Positions 42,061 to 50,885 of a DNA stretch of 64,000 bases are shown one piece after another. The translations under genes were made by a program, and so were the position numbers. The notes under the pieces were generated by a model that ran no database searches, was not told where the DNA came from, and saw only the letters and a program-made list of their open reading frames with translations. The stretch is from Streptantibioticus cattleyicolor NRRL 8057 = DSM 46488. Lineage in GTDB: Bacteria > Actinomycetota > Actinomycetes > Streptomycetales > Streptomycetaceae. The stretch covers positions 3,720,001 through 3,784,000 of the forward strand of contig NC_017586.1 of the NCBI RefSeq assembly GCF_000240165.1. The letters are read 5' to 3'. Numbering within the stretch: the stretch's first letter is position 1; each line of letters opens with the position of its first letter.

Positions 42061-44276
42061 AGCGACTGCGCCGTGACGTCCGGTGCGCCGGGGGACGGGA
42101 ACGACTGCGCCGTGGCGTTCACCGCGCCGTAGGACGCCGGGGGCACCTTGGCGCACGCGGCGCGCACCCAGGACGTGATCGCCGCGGCCGGACCGCCGGA
42201 GCCCCGGGTCGTACCGCCCAGCAGCACGTACCGCACCTGGCCGGAGCGCACCAGCTGCCGGAAACCGTCGGCCGTGGGGAACGGCGCGCGCCCGGAGAAG
42301 CCGCCGACCGGGAGCACGTCGGCGCCGGCGCCGAGGATGTAGGGCGAGGCGGCGCTCCAGCTGGTGGTGGCCAGGACGTAACGGGCCGATCCGCGGTGCG
42401 CCGTGGCGTAGTCGAGGACCCCGCGCTGCTCGGCGGTGAGGCGGCCGGATCCGGAGCCGAAGCCGCCGAAGCCGCCCCCGCCGCCGTGCCGACCGTCGGA
42501 CCACGGCACCCGCGCGCCGCGCCCGGCCGCCCGGACCACCCCGCCACCGTGGCCGCCGCCGGAGGGGCCCACCGCGCCCATGCCGGAGCCGTGGTAACCG
42601 GGGGTGAGCACCTGTACCGCCCAGGCGCCCGGCGCCAGCAGCAGCGCGCAGAACGCGGCGAGCAACCCGGCGAGCGCCGTACGGCTGCGCGCGGTCACCC
42701 GCCCACCGGGCCGGGCCACCACCAGCAGCACGACCGCGAGCACGCCGGCCACCCCCACCACGGGCGCCAGCCACGGCAGGAAGGACGGGAAGCGCGCGGC
42801 CAGCGAGACCGCCCACGCCGTGGTGGCCGCCACCGCGGCCGGCAACGCCCAGGTCCGGGGGCCGCCCGCGCGGTACGCCCGCCACAGCAGCGTCACCCCG
42901 CCGCCGGTGAGCGCGGCGAGCGGCACCGCGACCACGCCCATGTAGTACGTGTGGCCGCCGACGCTGCCCGCGCTGAACACCAGGAAGTAGGTGGCCAGCC
43001 ACACCCCCCACAGCACGAAGCCGGCCCGGGCCCGGTCGGTACGCGGGCTGCCGCGCCGCCACAGCAGCCCGCAGACGACGGCGATCGCGGCGAACGGGTA
43101 GAGCCAGCCGGTCTGCGAGGCGAGGGCGGAGCCGAACATCTTCGACCAGCCGTCCTGGCCCTCGCCGCCCCAGCCGCCGCCCTGCGGGGCCCGCTGGGCG
43201 GCGCCGTTCAGGGCGTGCGCGCCGGCGTGCACGCCCAGGGACGTACCCCGGTCGCGCGCCCCCGCGTCATGGCCGGAGTCGCGCGCCCCGTGCCGGAACG
43301 TTCCGGCGTCGAAGGCCCGCTGCCCGGACGGCTCCTGGCCGGACCCCTGGGGACCCCCCTGGCCGTGGCCGCCGCCGTGGCCCCCGCCCTGCGTCGCGCT
43401 GACGCTGCCGGTCGAGGCGGCGCTGATGCCCAGCGAGGAGAAACGGTTCAGGAAGTTGTAGCCGATCACCATGCTGAAGGCGGAGTTGTCGGTGGTGCCG
43501 TCGACGTACGGGCGGTCCTGGGCCGGGGTCAGCGTGACGGCGATCATCCAGGAGAGCGAGACGGCGGTCGTCACCACGGCGGCGAGCCCGAGGTGGGCCA
43601 GCCGGCGGCGCAGCGCGGTCGGCGCGGAGAGCAGGTGGACGGCGGCGAGCGCGGGGAGCACCGCCCACGCCTCCAGCATCTTCGCCTGGAACCCGAGGCC
43701 GACCCAGAACCCGGCCAGCAGCAGCGGACGCAGCCGTCCGGTCCGGGCGGCGCGCTGGGTGGCGTCGGCGGCCAGCAGCACGCACAGGGTGAACATCGGG
43801 TCCTCCACCGCGGTGCGGAAGAGGCCGACCGCCACCGGGGTCAGCAGGAAGGCGGCGGAGGCGATCAGGGCCGCGTTCACCCCGGCCCAGCGGCGCACCA
43901 CGCGGTGGAGCACCGCCACGCTCGCCACGCCTTCGAGCACCTGCGGCAGCACCAGCGTCCACGGGTGGAAACCCAGGATCCGGGCGGAAATCGCCTGCGG
44001 CCACAGGAATCCCGGCAATTTGTCCAGGGTGATGGAATTACCCGGGTCGAAGGAGCCGAAGAAGAACGCCTTCCAGTTCTCCGTCATGCTGCGGGCGGCG
44101 TTCGCGTAGAACGTGTGGTATTCGCTGTGGTTGATCCCCCAGGCGTACAGGAGCGCGGCGAGCGCCAGGATCACCAGCAGCGCCGGACGGGCGTACCCGG
44201 GGTCGCCGGGGCGCGACCGCCAGGGTGCGCGCCGGGCCGCCGGGCCGGAGGCCGGAACGGGGACTGTCGTTGCCAT
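42033..44276 (-). CDS. ArnT/PMT-type (GT39) membrane glycosyltransferase
   Basis: 747 residues. First external loop carries the acidic pair and pattern GINHSEYHTFYANAARSMTE and FGSFDPGNSITLDKLPGFLW typical of GT39/GT83 enzymes that use polyprenyl-linked sugars; about ten more membrane helices follow. A Gly/His-rich low-complexity loop (residues about 305-380) and a C-terminal extracytoplasmic domain (TADGFRQLVRSGQVRYVLLG) complete it. Transfers a sugar to an extracytoplasmic acceptor, identity unknown. ATG start. Confidence 0.85.
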   Translation of the reverse strand: MATTVPVPASGPAARRAPWRSRPGDPGYARPALLVILALAALLYAWGINHSEYHTFYANAARSMTENWKAFFFGSFDPGNSITLDKLPGFLWPQAISARILGFHPWTLVLPQVLEGVASVAVLHRVVRRWAGVNAALIASAAFLLTPVAVGLFRTAVEDPMFTLCVLLAADATQRAARTGRLRPLLLAGFWVGLGFQAKMLEAWAVLPALAAVHLLSAPTALRRRLAHLGLAAVVTTAVSLSWMIAVTLTPAQDRPYVDGTTDNSAFSMVIGYNFLNRFSSLGISAASTGSVSATQGGGHGGGHGQGGPQGSGQEPSGQRAFDAGTFRHGARDSGHDAGARDRGTSLGVHAGAHALNGAAQRAPQGGGWGGEGQDGWSKMFGSALASQTGWLYPFAAIAVVCGLLWRRGSPRTDRARAGFVLWGVWLATYFLVFSAGSVGGHTYYMGVVAVPLAALTGGGVTLLWRAYRAGGPRTWALPAAVAATTAWAVSLAARFPSFLPWLAPVVGVAGVLAVVLLVVARPGGRVTARSRTALAGLLAAFCALLLAPGAWAVQVLTPGYHGSGMGAVGPSGGGHGGGVVRAAGRGARVPWSDGRHGGGGGFGGFGSGSGRLTAEQRGVLDYATAHRGSARYVLATTSWSAASPYILGAGADVLPVGGFSGRAPFPTADGFRQLVRSGQVRYVLLGGTTRGSGGPAAAITSWVRAACAKVPPASYGAVNATAQSFPSPGAPDVTAQSLYACSPAAR

Positions 44277-44448
44277 ACCCGGCAGTCTTCGGCACGCGGA
44301 ACGCGACTCCGCACCGGAAGCGTTCCGTTCAAGGAATTTCTCATCCGTCCCGGAGGAATTCTTTAACGTGCCTGGGGCGTTCTTGGCCGGCCCTGGTCCT
44401 GCGCATTACCCGGCGGCGGACCGGAACGCCCGCCGCCGGGGGCGCGCG

Positions 44449-45108
44449 TCAGCCGGACACCGCCGCCACGGCCCGCTCCACCGGCGTCCCGCCGCCGATC
44501 AGCTCCAGGGTGCGGCCGGCCGTGCCCGGGGCGTCGAGCAGGGCGGCGAGGACGGCGGCCACGTCGTCGCGGGTGACCTCGCCGCGCCCGGTGTGCTCGG
44601 CGAGGGCCACGGTGCCGGTGCCGGGGTCGTCGGTGAGCCGGCCGGGCCGCAGGATCGTCCACTCCAGCGCGGTACGGGCCCGTACCTCGGCGTCGGCCGC
44701 CCCCTTGGCCTTGAGGTACTCGGCGAAGACCGGGTCGGTGCCGGGCGGGGGCGGGGTGTCGGCGCCCATCGAGGAGACGACGAGGTACCGACGTACGCCG
44801 GCGCGTTCGGCCGCGTCCGCGCAGAGGACGGCGGCGGCGTGGTCCACGGTGTGCTTGCGGGCGACGCCGCTGCCCGGCCCGGCCCCGGCGGCGAAGACGA
44901 CCGCGTCGGCCCCGGCGAACGCCCCGGCCACCTGGTCGACGGAGGCCGACTCCAGGTCGAGCACGACCGGTTCGGCGCCGTTGGCCCGCAGCGCCTCGGC
45001 CTGTTCCGGTCTGCGGACGATGCCGCTCACCTCGTCGCCGCGTGCCGCGAGCAGCCGTTCCAGGCGCTGGGCGATCTGTCCGTGTCCTCCGGCGATGACG
45101 ATGCGCAT
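44449..45108 (-). CDS. NAD(P)-binding Rossmann-fold protein (atypical SDR)
   Basis: 219 residues. N-terminal dinucleotide motif MRIVIAGGHGQIAQRLERLL (GxxGxxG), VVFAAGAGPGSG, VSSMGAD and EYLKAKGAADAEVRA with the Lys of the YxxxK-like region, then WTILRPGRLTDDPGTG. Fits the NmrA/HSCARG-type atypical short-chain dehydrogenases, which act as redox sensors or epimerase-like enzymes. Upstream gene is an amidohydrolase on the same strand, 61 bp away. Confidence 0.85.
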   Translation of the reverse strand: MRIVIAGGHGQIAQRLERLLAARGDEVSGIVRRPEQAEALRANGAEPVVLDLESASVDQVAGAFAGADAVVFAAGAGPGSGVARKHTVDHAAAVLCADAAERAGVRRYLVVSSMGADTPPPPGTDPVFAEYLKAKGAADAEVRARTALEWTILRPGRLTDDPGTGTVALAEHTGRGEVTRDDVAAVLAALLDAPGTAGRTLELIGGGTPVERAVAAVSG

Positions 45109-45169
45109 ACCGCCGACCGTACGCTGTCGTACGCGCCCCCGCGCGCCGGTCGCCGACGACGCGGGGGCC

Positions 45170-46438
45170 CTACGCGGGCGAACCGCCGGAACGCGACTGG
45201 CGCGGCAGGTCGAGCCCGACCGCCGAGGAGCAGTCGGCGTACTCGCGCACCGCGCTGGTCCGCGAGACCACCCGGCCGCGGTGGACGACGATCCTGCTGT
45301 ACGCCAGCGACAGCGCCGCGTCCACCCGGCTGCCGCGCACCGCGAGCAGCTCGGCGGGGAAACCGGCCTCCACCCGCACCTCGGGCAGCCCGAGCACGGC
45401 CCGGGCGACGGTGCTCACCGCGTCGTAGGCGGCCCCCGGCGGGCATCCGGCGTGCGCGGCGAGCAGGAAGGCGGCCTCCAGCGGGTCGCCGCGGCCGACC
45501 GGGTTGGCGGTGTCGCGCAGCGCGCCGCTGCCCGCGGTGACCCGCACCCCGGCGGCGCGCAGGGTCCGTACCAGGCCGGCCGCGGGGTGTCCGCGTTCCA
45601 GCGCGCCGCAACCGCCCTGCGGCAGGCAGACCACCGCGACCCCGGCCGCCGCGAGCTGGCCCGCGACCCGGCGCACCGTCTCGGCGGGGTACCCGGCCAG
45701 GGCGTCGCACGGACCGATGGCCACCCCGGGGCGCAGCCCGCCGGACATCGCGGCCAGCCGGGCGAGCCGGGCCGGGTCGGCACCGGTGGTGTGCAGGTCG
45801 ACCGGGCAGCCGGACTCGGCGGCCACCCCCAGCACGGCCTCCACGTACCCGGTCGGGTCCGGGTCGAGGTCGGGGCAGCCGCCGACCACCCCGGCGCCCA
45901 TCTTGACCGCGTCCCGCAGCATCGCCAGGCCGTCCGCGCCCGCCACCCCGGTCAGCAGCCGGGGCATGGCCACCGCGGTGACGTCCACCAGCCCGCGCAG
46001 GCTGCGGCGGGCCTGCAGGACGGCCTCCAGGGCGTTGAGTTCCTGCACGTCGCCGACGCGTACGTGGGTGCGCAGCGCGGTGGCGCCGTGGCCGAGCTGG
46101 AGCAGGGCGGCCTCGGTGACCCGGCGGCGCAGTTCCTCGCAGGTGTCCGAGGGCGGGCCGTCGTGGCCGGCGGTGAGGGCGGTGTCGAGGTGGGCGTGGG
46201 GTTCGGCGGGGGCCGGCAGCAGCAGGTAGCCGTCGAGGTCGACGCGGCGCCCGGCCGACCGCTGTTCCGGCGGACCCAGGCTGCCCGCGGTGCCCACCGC
46301 CTCGATCCGGCCGCCGCCGAGCCTGACGTCCACCACCCGCCCGTCCCGCAGCCGGGCGCCGGTCAGCAGCAGCGTGGACGCCGGCCCGCCGCCGTCGGAA
46401 GCGGGCTGCCTCGGCTGCTGCGGCAGGCTCTCGGTCAT
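45170..46438 (-). CDS. Amidohydrolase-family protein, probably degenerate
   Basis: 422 residues in the cytosine deaminase-like branch of the amidohydrolase fold: N-terminal beta sandwich (LLLTGARLRDGRVVDVRLGG), metal pair HAHLD near residue 80, then a TIM barrel. Several expected catalytic positions are altered: the barrel His-x-Asp-Glu site reads DLHTTGADP, the serine-His block reads VAIGPCDALAGYP, and the metal Asp of the SDN motif reads AGSGALRDTANPVGRGD. It may bind a ligand without hydrolysing it. ATG with AGGAG upstream. Confidence 0.75.
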   Translation of the reverse strand: MTESLPQQPRQPASDGGGPASTLLLTGARLRDGRVVDVRLGGGRIEAVGTAGSLGPPEQRSAGRRVDLDGYLLLPAPAEPHAHLDTALTAGHDGPPSDTCEELRRRVTEAALLQLGHGATALRTHVRVGDVQELNALEAVLQARRSLRGLVDVTAVAMPRLLTGVAGADGLAMLRDAVKMGAGVVGGCPDLDPDPTGYVEAVLGVAAESGCPVDLHTTGADPARLARLAAMSGGLRPGVAIGPCDALAGYPAETVRRVAGQLAAAGVAVVCLPQGGCGALERGHPAAGLVRTLRAAGVRVTAGSGALRDTANPVGRGDPLEAAFLLAAHAGCPPGAAYDAVSTVARAVLGLPEVRVEAGFPAELLAVRGSRVDAALSLAYSRIVVHRGRVVSRTSAVREYADCSSAVGLDLPRQSRSGGSPA

Positions 46439-46956
46439 CGTGACTCCTCCGCAAGATCACGTACGCACGAGCCTATGGCGCCAGGGGCGGCGGGCCGGGG
46501 AGGAGGGCAATAGTCGTACCGGAGTGCCGCGCCCGGCGTCCCGCTGCCGGTCCCCTCCCGTGCCCAGGGGGCCGGGGCATCGGCCGGGCGCTCGTTGCCC
46601 GAGAAGCCGTCCCCGGACGGGGTGCCGGGAGTGCCCGGGCCACGGCCTGCCGCCCGTGCCCGGGGGCCTCGGCGAGACCCCTGCTGCCCGTGCCCGGGCG
46701 CCGTCGCTCCGGCGGGGATCGATCAGGTACCGGTAGGGGTCGCCGATCGGCCGGGGGCGGCGGGCGTGTGCGAGGCCCCGTGCTCTGTCCGCGCCCGGGG
46801 GAGCCGGCGCCTCGGCGGGAACCCTGCGGCCCGGCCGCCCGGCCCCCGGTCGGCGCCGCGGGCCCGGCGCGAAACGGGCCCCCGGGGGAGTCGGACAAGG
46901 GGGCCCGATACGGATTTCACGGATCGGGGGCGGAGCGTGTAATGTCTTCCTCGCTC
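46439..46956. other. Intergenic region with GTGCCCGGG-like repeats
   Basis: 518 bp between the amidohydrolase start and tRNA-Thr. No convincing gene. Contains four variants of TGCCC(G/A)GGG (46561, 46641, 46656, 46690 regions). A TAATGT at 46940 could be the -10 of the tRNA-Thr promoter. Nothing else recognised. Confidence 0.35.
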
Positions 46957-47029
46957 GCCCCAATAGCTCAGTCGGCAGAGCGTCTCCATGGTAAGGAGAA
47001 GGTCTACGGTTCGATTCCGTATTGGGGCT
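46957..47029 (+). tRNA. tRNA-Thr (GGT)
   Basis: 73 nt. Acceptor GCCCCAA/TTGGGGC, D arm, anticodon loop ATGGTAA between TCTCC and GGAGA giving GGT, T arm with GGTTCGATTCC, discriminator T. No encoded CCA. Confidence 0.97.
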
Positions 47030-47076
47030 CGGATGTAGAGGTAACCTCGTCTTCGGACGGGGTTGCCCTTCATCGC

Positions 47077-47149
47077 GGCGGTGTAGCTCAGTCGGTAGAG
47101 CAAGCGGCTCATAATCGCTGTGTCACCGGTTCAAGTCCGGTCACCGCTA
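47077..47149 (+). tRNA. tRNA-Met (CAT), elongator
   Basis: 73 nt. Acceptor GGCGGTG with CACCGCT (one G-U), anticodon loop CTCATAA, T arm GGTTCAAGTCC, discriminator A. It lacks the three G-C pairs of initiator anticodon stems, so it is the elongator form. Followed by rpmG 84 bp later. Confidence 0.96.
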
Positions 47150-47233
47150 CTCTGTGTAGCCGATTGCGGGATCGGTCCTTCGATCGGCTACTCTTGCTGC
47201 GTTCATCAAACCTGTCCGTCAAGGAGCACTCAC

Positions 47234-47398
47234 GTGGCTGCCACCGACGTCCGCCCGAAGATCACGCTGGCCTGCGTGGAGTGCAAGGAGCGGAACTACA
47301 TCACCAAGAAGAACCGGCGTAACGACCCGGACCGTCTTGAGCTCAAGAAGCACTGCCCGCGCTGCAACTCGCACACCGCGCACCGCGAGACGCGCTGA
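47234..47398 (+). CDS. rpmG: 50S ribosomal protein L33
   Basis: 54 residues from a GTG with AAGGAG upstream. Two CxxC pairs (CVECKERNY and CPRCNSHT) make it the zinc-binding (C+) form; [20 protein letters not shown] is the L33 core. Part of the large ribosomal subunit near the E site. Streptomycetes often hold a second, zinc-free paralogue elsewhere, used in zinc starvation. Strong terminator follows. Confidence 0.95.
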   Translation: MAATDVRPKITLACVECKERNYITKKNRRNDPDRLELKKHCPRCNSHTAHRETR

Positions 47399-47412
47399 CA
47401 CCAGGCCCGATC

Positions 47413-47447
47413 GCAAGGCCGCCCCCGACCGTTGGGGGCGGCCTTGC
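47413..47447 (+). terminator. rpmG terminator
   Basis: 14-bp perfect stem GCAAGGCCGCCCCC / GGGGGCGGCCTTGC with a 7-nt loop (GACCGTT), 14 bp after the rpmG stop, followed by GTCGTTTCG. Confidence 0.85.
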
Positions 47448-47487
47448 GTCGTTTCGTCGTACCCCACTCCCTTTTCCGGAGGTGCCG

Positions 47488-47940
47488 ATGCCGCTCGACC
47501 AGTCCTTCGTCGGGCGTACGTACCCGCCCACCGAGCCCTACGAGGTGGGCCGCGAGAAGATCCGGGAGTTCGCCGAGGCGATCGGCGACGCCAACCCCGC
47601 GTACACCGACGTCGCGGCGGCCAAGGCGCTCGGCCACGCGGAGGCGGTCGCACCGCCGACCTTCCCGTTCCTGATCACGTACCGGGCCGCCGCCCAGGTG
47701 GTCGACGACCCCGACCTCGGGCTCGACTACAGCCGGGTCGTCCACGGTGACCAGAAGTTCACCTACATCCGCCCGGTGCGCGCCGGCGACCGGCTCTCGG
47801 TCACGGTGACCATCGACGCGATCAAGTCGATGGCCGGCAACGACCTGCTGACCGTCCGCGGCGACGTCCACGACGCCGACGGCGACCACGTGGTGACCGC
47901 GACGATGATGCTCGTCGCCCGCGCCCCCGAGGAGGACTGA
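47488..47940 (+). CDS. MaoC-like (3R)-hydroxyacyl dehydratase, HadA/HadC type
   Basis: 150 residues from ATG 47488 with GGAGG 5 nt upstream. N-terminal hot-dog domain without the catalytic Asp/His signature: RTYPPTEPYEVGREKIREFA, ALGHAEAVAPPTFPFLITY, QKFTYIRPVRAGDRLSVTV. Matches the non-catalytic partner in HadAB/HadBC heterodimers of type II fatty acid synthesis, stabilising long acyl chains. Its gene is 3 bp from the next, which has the active-site motif. Confidence 0.88.
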   Translation: MPLDQSFVGRTYPPTEPYEVGREKIREFAEAIGDANPAYTDVAAAKALGHAEAVAPPTFPFLITYRAAAQVVDDPDLGLDYSRVVHGDQKFTYIRPVRAGDRLSVTVTIDAIKSMAGNDLLTVRGDVHDADGDHVVTATMMLVARAPEED

Positions 47941-47943
47941 CCG

Positions 47944-48378
47944 ATGGCCGCGCAGGTGAGGTACGAGGACGTGGCGGCCGGCGCCGAACTGCCGGTGCTC
48001 ACCACCCGGGTGACCCGCGACACGCTGGTGCGGTACGCGGGCGCCTCCGGCGACTTCAACCCGATCCACTGGAACGAGAGGTTCGCCAAGGAGGTCGGGC
48101 TGCCGGACGTGATCGCGCACGGCATGTTCACCATGGCCACCGCGATCCGCGCGGTCACCGACTGGGCCGGCGACCCCGGCGCGGTGGTCGAGTACGGGGT
48201 GCGCTTCACCAAGCCGGTCGTCGTCCCCAACGACGACCAGGGCGCCGAGATCGAGGTACGCGGCAAGGTCGCCGCCAAGCTCGACGACGAGGCGCGTACC
48301 GTGCGGGTCGACCTGACCGTCACCTCCGGCGGCCAGAAGGTGCTGGGCATGTCCCGCGCGGTGGTGAAGCTCGCCTGA
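47944..48378 (+). CDS. MaoC-like (3R)-hydroxyacyl dehydratase, HadB type (catalytic)
   Basis: 144 residues. The hydratase 2 motif is complete: GDFNPIHWNERFAKEVGLPD with catalytic Asp and His, then VIAHGMFTMA. Expected to dehydrate 3-hydroxyacyl-ACP during fatty acid elongation together with the preceding subunit. murB follows. Confidence 0.9.
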   Translation: MAAQVRYEDVAAGAELPVLTTRVTRDTLVRYAGASGDFNPIHWNERFAKEVGLPDVIAHGMFTMATAIRAVTDWAGDPGAVVEYGVRFTKPVVVPNDDQGAEIEVRGKVAAKLDDEARTVRVDLTVTSGGQKVLGMSRAVVKLA

Positions 48379-48451
48379 CCGGCAGGTGGCCTTAGTCACC
48401 CGGGCCCGGCGACGGACGGCCCGGCGGACACGACCTCCTAAGCTGAACCCC

Positions 48452-49507
48452 GTGCAGCTCACCCACGACGCCCCGCTCGCCCCCCTGACCACCTTCCGGC
48501 TCGGCGGCCCCGCCCGGCGCCTGGTGACGGCGACCACCGACGCCGAAGTGGTGGAGGCCGTCCGGGAGGCCGACGCGACCGGCACCCCGCTGCTGGTGAT
48601 CGGCGGCGGCAGCAACCTCGTCATCGCCGACGAGGGGTTCGACGGCACCGCGCTGCGCATCGCCACCCGCGGCGTCGCGCTGGACGGCACGCAGCTGGAG
48701 CTGGCCGCCGGCGAGCCGTGGCACGACGCCGTCGACCGCACCGTGGAGGCCGGGCTCGCCGGGATCGAGTGCCTGGCCGGCATCCCCGGCTCGGCGGGGG
48801 CCACCCCGATCCAGAACGTGGGAGCCTACGGCCAGGAGGTCGCCACCACCATCACCGAGGTGATCGCCTACGACCGGACGGCCGGCGAGACCGTCCGGCT
48901 GGCCGGCGGTGACTGCCGCTTCACCTACCGCAACAGCGTCTTCAAGGCGGAGAGCGGCCGGTACGTGGTGCTCCGGGTGCGCTACCGGCTCCAGGACGCC
49001 GACGGCCTCTCCGCGCCGGTGCGGTACGCCGAGGTGGCCCGGGCGCTCGGGGTGGCGGTCGGGGACCGGGTGCCGGTGGCCACCGCCCGCGACACCGTGC
49101 TGAAGCTGCGCACCGGCAAGGGCATGGTGCTCGACCCGGAGGACCACGACACCTGGTCCGCGGGGTCGTTCTTCACCAACCCGGTGCTCGACGACGCCGC
49201 CTTCACCGCCTTCCTGGACCGGGTGCGCGACCGGCTCGGCCCCGACGTCCAGCCCCCGGCCTACCCGGCCGGCGAGGGGTCCACCAAGACCTCGGCCGCC
49301 TGGCTGATCGACAAGGCCGGGTTCACCAAGGGGTACGGTGAGGGCCCGGCCCGCATCTCCACCAAGCACACCCTGGCGCTGACCAACCGGGGCCACGCCA
49401 CCACCGCCGACCTGCTCTCCCTCGCCCGCGAGGTGCGCGACGGGGTCCACGCGGCCTTCGGCGTGACGCTGGTCAATGAACCGGTGATGGTCGGAACCCG
49501 TCTGTAA
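48452..49507 (+). CDS. murB: UDP-N-acetylenolpyruvoylglucosamine reductase
   Basis: 351 residues from a GTG at 48452. Completes UDP-MurNAc synthesis by NADPH reduction with FAD. FAD motif LLVIGGGSNLVIADEGFDG, then GIECLAGIPGSAGATPIQNV and GAYGQEVATTI (active-site Tyr/Ser region), FTYRNSVFKA and the C-terminal KTSAAWLIDKAGFTKGYGEG. It matches type I MurB length. No clear ribosome site. Confidence 0.95.
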   Translation: MQLTHDAPLAPLTTFRLGGPARRLVTATTDAEVVEAVREADATGTPLLVIGGGSNLVIADEGFDGTALRIATRGVALDGTQLELAAGEPWHDAVDRTVEAGLAGIECLAGIPGSAGATPIQNVGAYGQEVATTITEVIAYDRTAGETVRLAGGDCRFTYRNSVFKAESGRYVVLRVRYRLQDADGLSAPVRYAEVARALGVAVGDRVPVATARDTVLKLRTGKGMVLDPEDHDTWSAGSFFTNPVLDDAAFTAFLDRVRDRLGPDVQPPAYPAGEGSTKTSAAWLIDKAGFTKGYGEGPARISTKHTLALTNRGHATTADLLSLAREVRDGVHAAFGVTLVNEPVMVGTRL

Positions 49508-49624
49508 CAACGGGTGAATCCACAGGGGCAAAGGACCCCATGGCCCCTCCCCGGTGCCCGTACACCAAAAGCTCATGACATTCTCATCCCTACGCCGAAA
49601 GGCGGGCAGATGGGGAGGACAGTC

Positions 49625-50875
49625 GTGCGGAAGACGGAGACGGCTGCCATGGAAAGGCAGGACGCCGCACAGGTGGGACGGATCGGACGCTGGCCGGTGC
49701 GCTGGCACCACGCGCTGCTCACCGTGTGGACGGTGGTCTGGTTCTTCGTGGCCGAGCGCCACGGCGGCGTTTCCTGGCACTACCTGCGCGAGGGCGAGCA
49801 GCTGCTTTTCGGGCAGAGCGGCGGCGGAGGGCTCGCGCTCTACGCCAACCACCCGGAGCTGCAGATCGGCCCGGTCAGCTTCCTGGTCGCGGGGTTGTTC
49901 GCACCCTTCCCCGCCGCGCTGGGCGAGAAACTCGCCGAGGCGTTCATGTCGGGGCTCGGGCTGTGGATGCTGGTCCTGATCGGCCGCGCCGCCGCCGACC
50001 ACTACCTGGGCACCGGCACCAACCACCGGCGCCTCCAGCAGCGGGTGCTCATCGCCGGCGCCGCCTTCATCCCGATGTGGGTGGAGGTCTCGGCACGCTT
50101 CGCCCACCTCGACGACGTGATGGCGCTGTTCTTCACCACGTTCGCGGTGCGCGCGGTGGTACGCGGGCAGGCCACCGCCACCGGGGTCTTCCTCGCCCTG
50201 GCGGTGGACTCCAAGCCGTGGGCGGTGGCCTTCCTGCCGCTGCTGCTCACCCTGCCGCGCCGCACCTGGCTGCGCTCGGCGCTGTGGACGGTGGGGCTGG
50301 TGGCCATCGCCTGGCTGCCGTTCTACGTCGGCAACGGCAACACCATGGCCGCCGCCCACTTCACCATCCCCAACCAGGCAGCCTCCTCGCTGCGCTGGTT
50401 CGGGGTGACCGACCCGGCCACCCCGTGGTGGGACCGGCCCGCCCAGATGGCGCTGGGCCTGGGGCTGGGCACCCTCGCCGTGCACCGCGGGCGCTGGCCG
50501 GCGGTGATCCTGGTCGCCGCCGACGCCCGCATCCTGCTCGACCCCAGCGTCTACACGTACTACAGCGCCTCGGTGCTGCTGGGCACCCTGATCTGGGACG
50601 CCATCGGGCAGCGCAGGCTGGTGCCGTGGGTGAGCTGGATCGCGCTGATCTCGCTGTACGGCAGCGCGCTGATCGTCCCGTCGGACTCGGCGCGGGGGCT
50701 GATCCGGCTCGCCTTCGCGGTCGGCTCGGCGGCGTACGTGCTGCTGTGGCCGATGCGCGCGCCCCGCAGCGGGGGCCGGCGCCGGCACCGCTTCGTACCG
50801 CACCAGCGCCGCCGGGACCCCGACCCCGTCTACCCGCTGTACGACCTGCCCGCCCCCGGCGACGGCAAGGCCTAG
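49625..50875 (+). CDS. Polytopic membrane protein, possible GT87-like glycosyltransferase
   Basis: 416 residues from GTG 49625 with GGAGG 6 nt upstream (an ATG at 49610 is in frame). About nine hydrophobic segments; after the first, an acidic external loop (HYLREGEQLLFG; YANHPELQIGPVSF) and RFAHLDDVMALFFTTFAVRA with adjacent acidic residues resemble GT-C fold enzymes using polyprenyl-phosphate sugars. The tail is basic. Precise activity unknown. Ends 10 bp from the convergent deaminase. Confidence 0.7.
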   Translation: MRKTETAAMERQDAAQVGRIGRWPVRWHHALLTVWTVVWFFVAERHGGVSWHYLREGEQLLFGQSGGGGLALYANHPELQIGPVSFLVAGLFAPFPAALGEKLAEAFMSGLGLWMLVLIGRAAADHYLGTGTNHRRLQQRVLIAGAAFIPMWVEVSARFAHLDDVMALFFTTFAVRAVVRGQATATGVFLALAVDSKPWAVAFLPLLLTLPRRTWLRSALWTVGLVAIAWLPFYVGNGNTMAAAHFTIPNQAASSLRWFGVTDPATPWWDRPAQMALGLGLGTLAVHRGRWPAVILVAADARILLDPSVYTYYSASVLLGTLIWDAIGQRRLVPWVSWIALISLYGSALIVPSDSARGLIRLAFAVGSAAYVLLWPMRAPRSGGRRRHRFVPHQRRRDPDPVYPLYDLPAPGDGKA

Positions 50876-50885
50876 GCCAGGGGCG

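Noticed and set aside
46541-46710. GTGCCCGGG-like repeats as an operator array
   Set aside because: Spacing and sequence are irregular and may simply reflect very high GC.
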